NCBI RefSeq assembly: GCF_025403375.1
Contig: NZ_JAMPTM010000014.1
Span: 1 to 51,146 of the forward strand
Source: Frankia gtarii
GTDB lineage: Bacteria > Actinomycetota > Actinomycetes > Frankiales > Frankiaceae
Direction: 5' to 3'
DNA length: 51,146 nt
Below are positions 50,344 through 51,146 of this stretch, in pieces. Every line of letters begins with the position of its first letter. Position 1 is the stretch's first letter. A program made the position numbers and the translations under genes. The notes beneath the pieces are model-generated. The model did not search any database and was not told the origin of the DNA. It was given only the letters and a program-made list of their open reading frames with translations.

Positions 50344-51146
50344 ACCTCGCTCCTCGTTTCATCTTCGTCCTGCTCCGGCTTTACGTACTCGGCGGCCCCA
50401 ACCCGCGTCCGTTCGGATGCCCCCTGAATACTGCCGCTGGACGAGGTGAGCGGCGACGCCGGCGGCACTCCCCCACCGACCGATCGACCGCTCGACGCCG
50501 ACCAGACATCACCAATCCAGGCAATTGCCGGCTACCAGCGCAGCAGGAATTCCAGGTGCGCACCTCCGCCCGTCGGCCAGCGGGAAGGGCGGCCTTTCCC
50601 GAAAACAGCGGCAATAGAATACTGTGATCCGGGCTGCGGTGAAGATCGGATCGACCACCCCGGATCGGGGAGGCGGTAACCCTGAACGGGACGCACCTGC
50701 CCCCCCGACCCCCACGTGCCATCCGTGCAGTACTGCGGGCCGATGGCGGGCCGACTGCGGGCCGACTGCGGGCCGGGCCGGTCAACAAGCTGTCGAGTTG
50801 CGGACGCGGTGGGTGTCAAGGAGGTCACAATCGTGGTTCGCCGGGTGCCCCCGCAGTCCCTTGACCTGGGAATGGCCGCAATGTCAACCATGTCAGGTGG
50901 CATGTGCGGATTGCGCACGCAGCTCACCACATCGACACATCAGGGGTGGCCCCCCGTCATCCCGGACAGGGTGTCGCGTACCGTTTTAGCTTCCCGCATG
51001 ATCGCCGACCCGGGGATGGTTCCCCCCAAGGAGCTCATGTCTCTGCCGACGGTTCACTCGACCGCGAGCCGGCGCTTCCGAGTCCACCCCCGCGTCCCTC
51101 CGTGGACCCGCCGGGTCCCGCGCCCGTGAGCGACACAGCCGCCGTA
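50344..51146. other. Mostly gene-free end of window, with short tandem repeat
   Basis: About 800 bp in which the open frames lack coding-like codon use or recognisable motifs. It contains four 11-bp units of GCGGGCCGACT or a close variant in a row (50735-50778). A GTG at 51126 begins MSDTAAV and runs off the end; it may be the start of a gene, but seven codons cannot be judged. Confidence 0.4.

Noticed and set aside
1-51146. CRISPR arrays, rRNA genes, replication origin
   Set aside because: No regularly spaced repeat/spacer pattern, no rRNA-like conserved stretches and no origin-type repeat clusters were seen. The spaced palindromes are promoter sites at irregular distances.

Overview
The window is very GC-rich with strongly biased third codon positions. 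It carries mycobacterial/streptomycete-type genes (a PdtaR-like ANTAR regulator, a mycofactocin-type SDR, a deazaflavin-type oxidoreductase, many acyl-CoA genes). I infer an actinobacterium, probably Frankia or a relative; the genus rests on family recall, not on a search.

Layout. 0-3.3 kb: end of an IS605-type tnpB, a branched-chain-type solute-binding protein, a pdtaR-like regulator and a tRNA with anticodon CAA. 3.3-10.9 kb: a patchwork accessory region with a frameshifted AbfB-type lectin, an Mrr-type nuclease, transposase scraps, an intact vWA/PP2C/kinase triad (TerY-P type) in a tightly coupled operon, a yefM-yoeB toxin-antitoxin pair and a broken nuclease. It ends in a 198-bp sequence that recurs directly 3 kb later and whose end shares 13 bp with the tRNA 3' end. 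10.9-15.8 kb: a fused double CoA-transferase, a broken DUF2637 gene and an acyl-CoA ligase.

16-38.9 kb plus 46.7-48 kb: the main find. A TetR-family gene (17526-18137) sits among genes whose promoters repeatedly carry a 16-bp palindrome, (A/G)AACAA-N4-TTGTT(T/A). I count 12 copies, one in front of nearly every transcription unit: acyl-CoA dehydrogenase/tetR, CoA-transferase, a 6-oxocamphor-hydrolase-like C-C hydrolase with MaoC, Ltp2-like and DUF35 genes, a mycofactocin-type SDR, thiolase/enoyl-CoA hydratase/limonene-monooxygenase-like LLM protein, epoxide hydrolase/ACAD-fold oxidoreductase, a second LLM monooxygenase, a SnoaL-like protein, ribBA plus flavin reductase, a complete sugar-type ABC importer, another SDR, and a P450 remnant cut by an IS5-type element. 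Read together, this looks like a self-contained regulon that imports a cyclic, probably terpenoid-like ketone or alcohol, oxidises it with reduced-flavin enzymes (making its own flavin), opens the ring by retro-Claisen hydrolysis and finishes by beta-oxidation with a retro-aldol step. The substrate is inferred.

38.9-44.6 kb: a valine/isobutyryl-CoA operon (mmsA, isobutyryl-CoA dehydrogenase, hydroxyisobutyryl-CoA hydrolase, mmsB, enoyl-CoA hydratase) without the palindrome; it could drain isobutyryl-CoA released from an isopropyl-bearing substrate. 45-51 kb: an acyl-CoA ligase, an SDR, IS5 debris, another SDR, an F420-type reductase and an apparently gene-free end.
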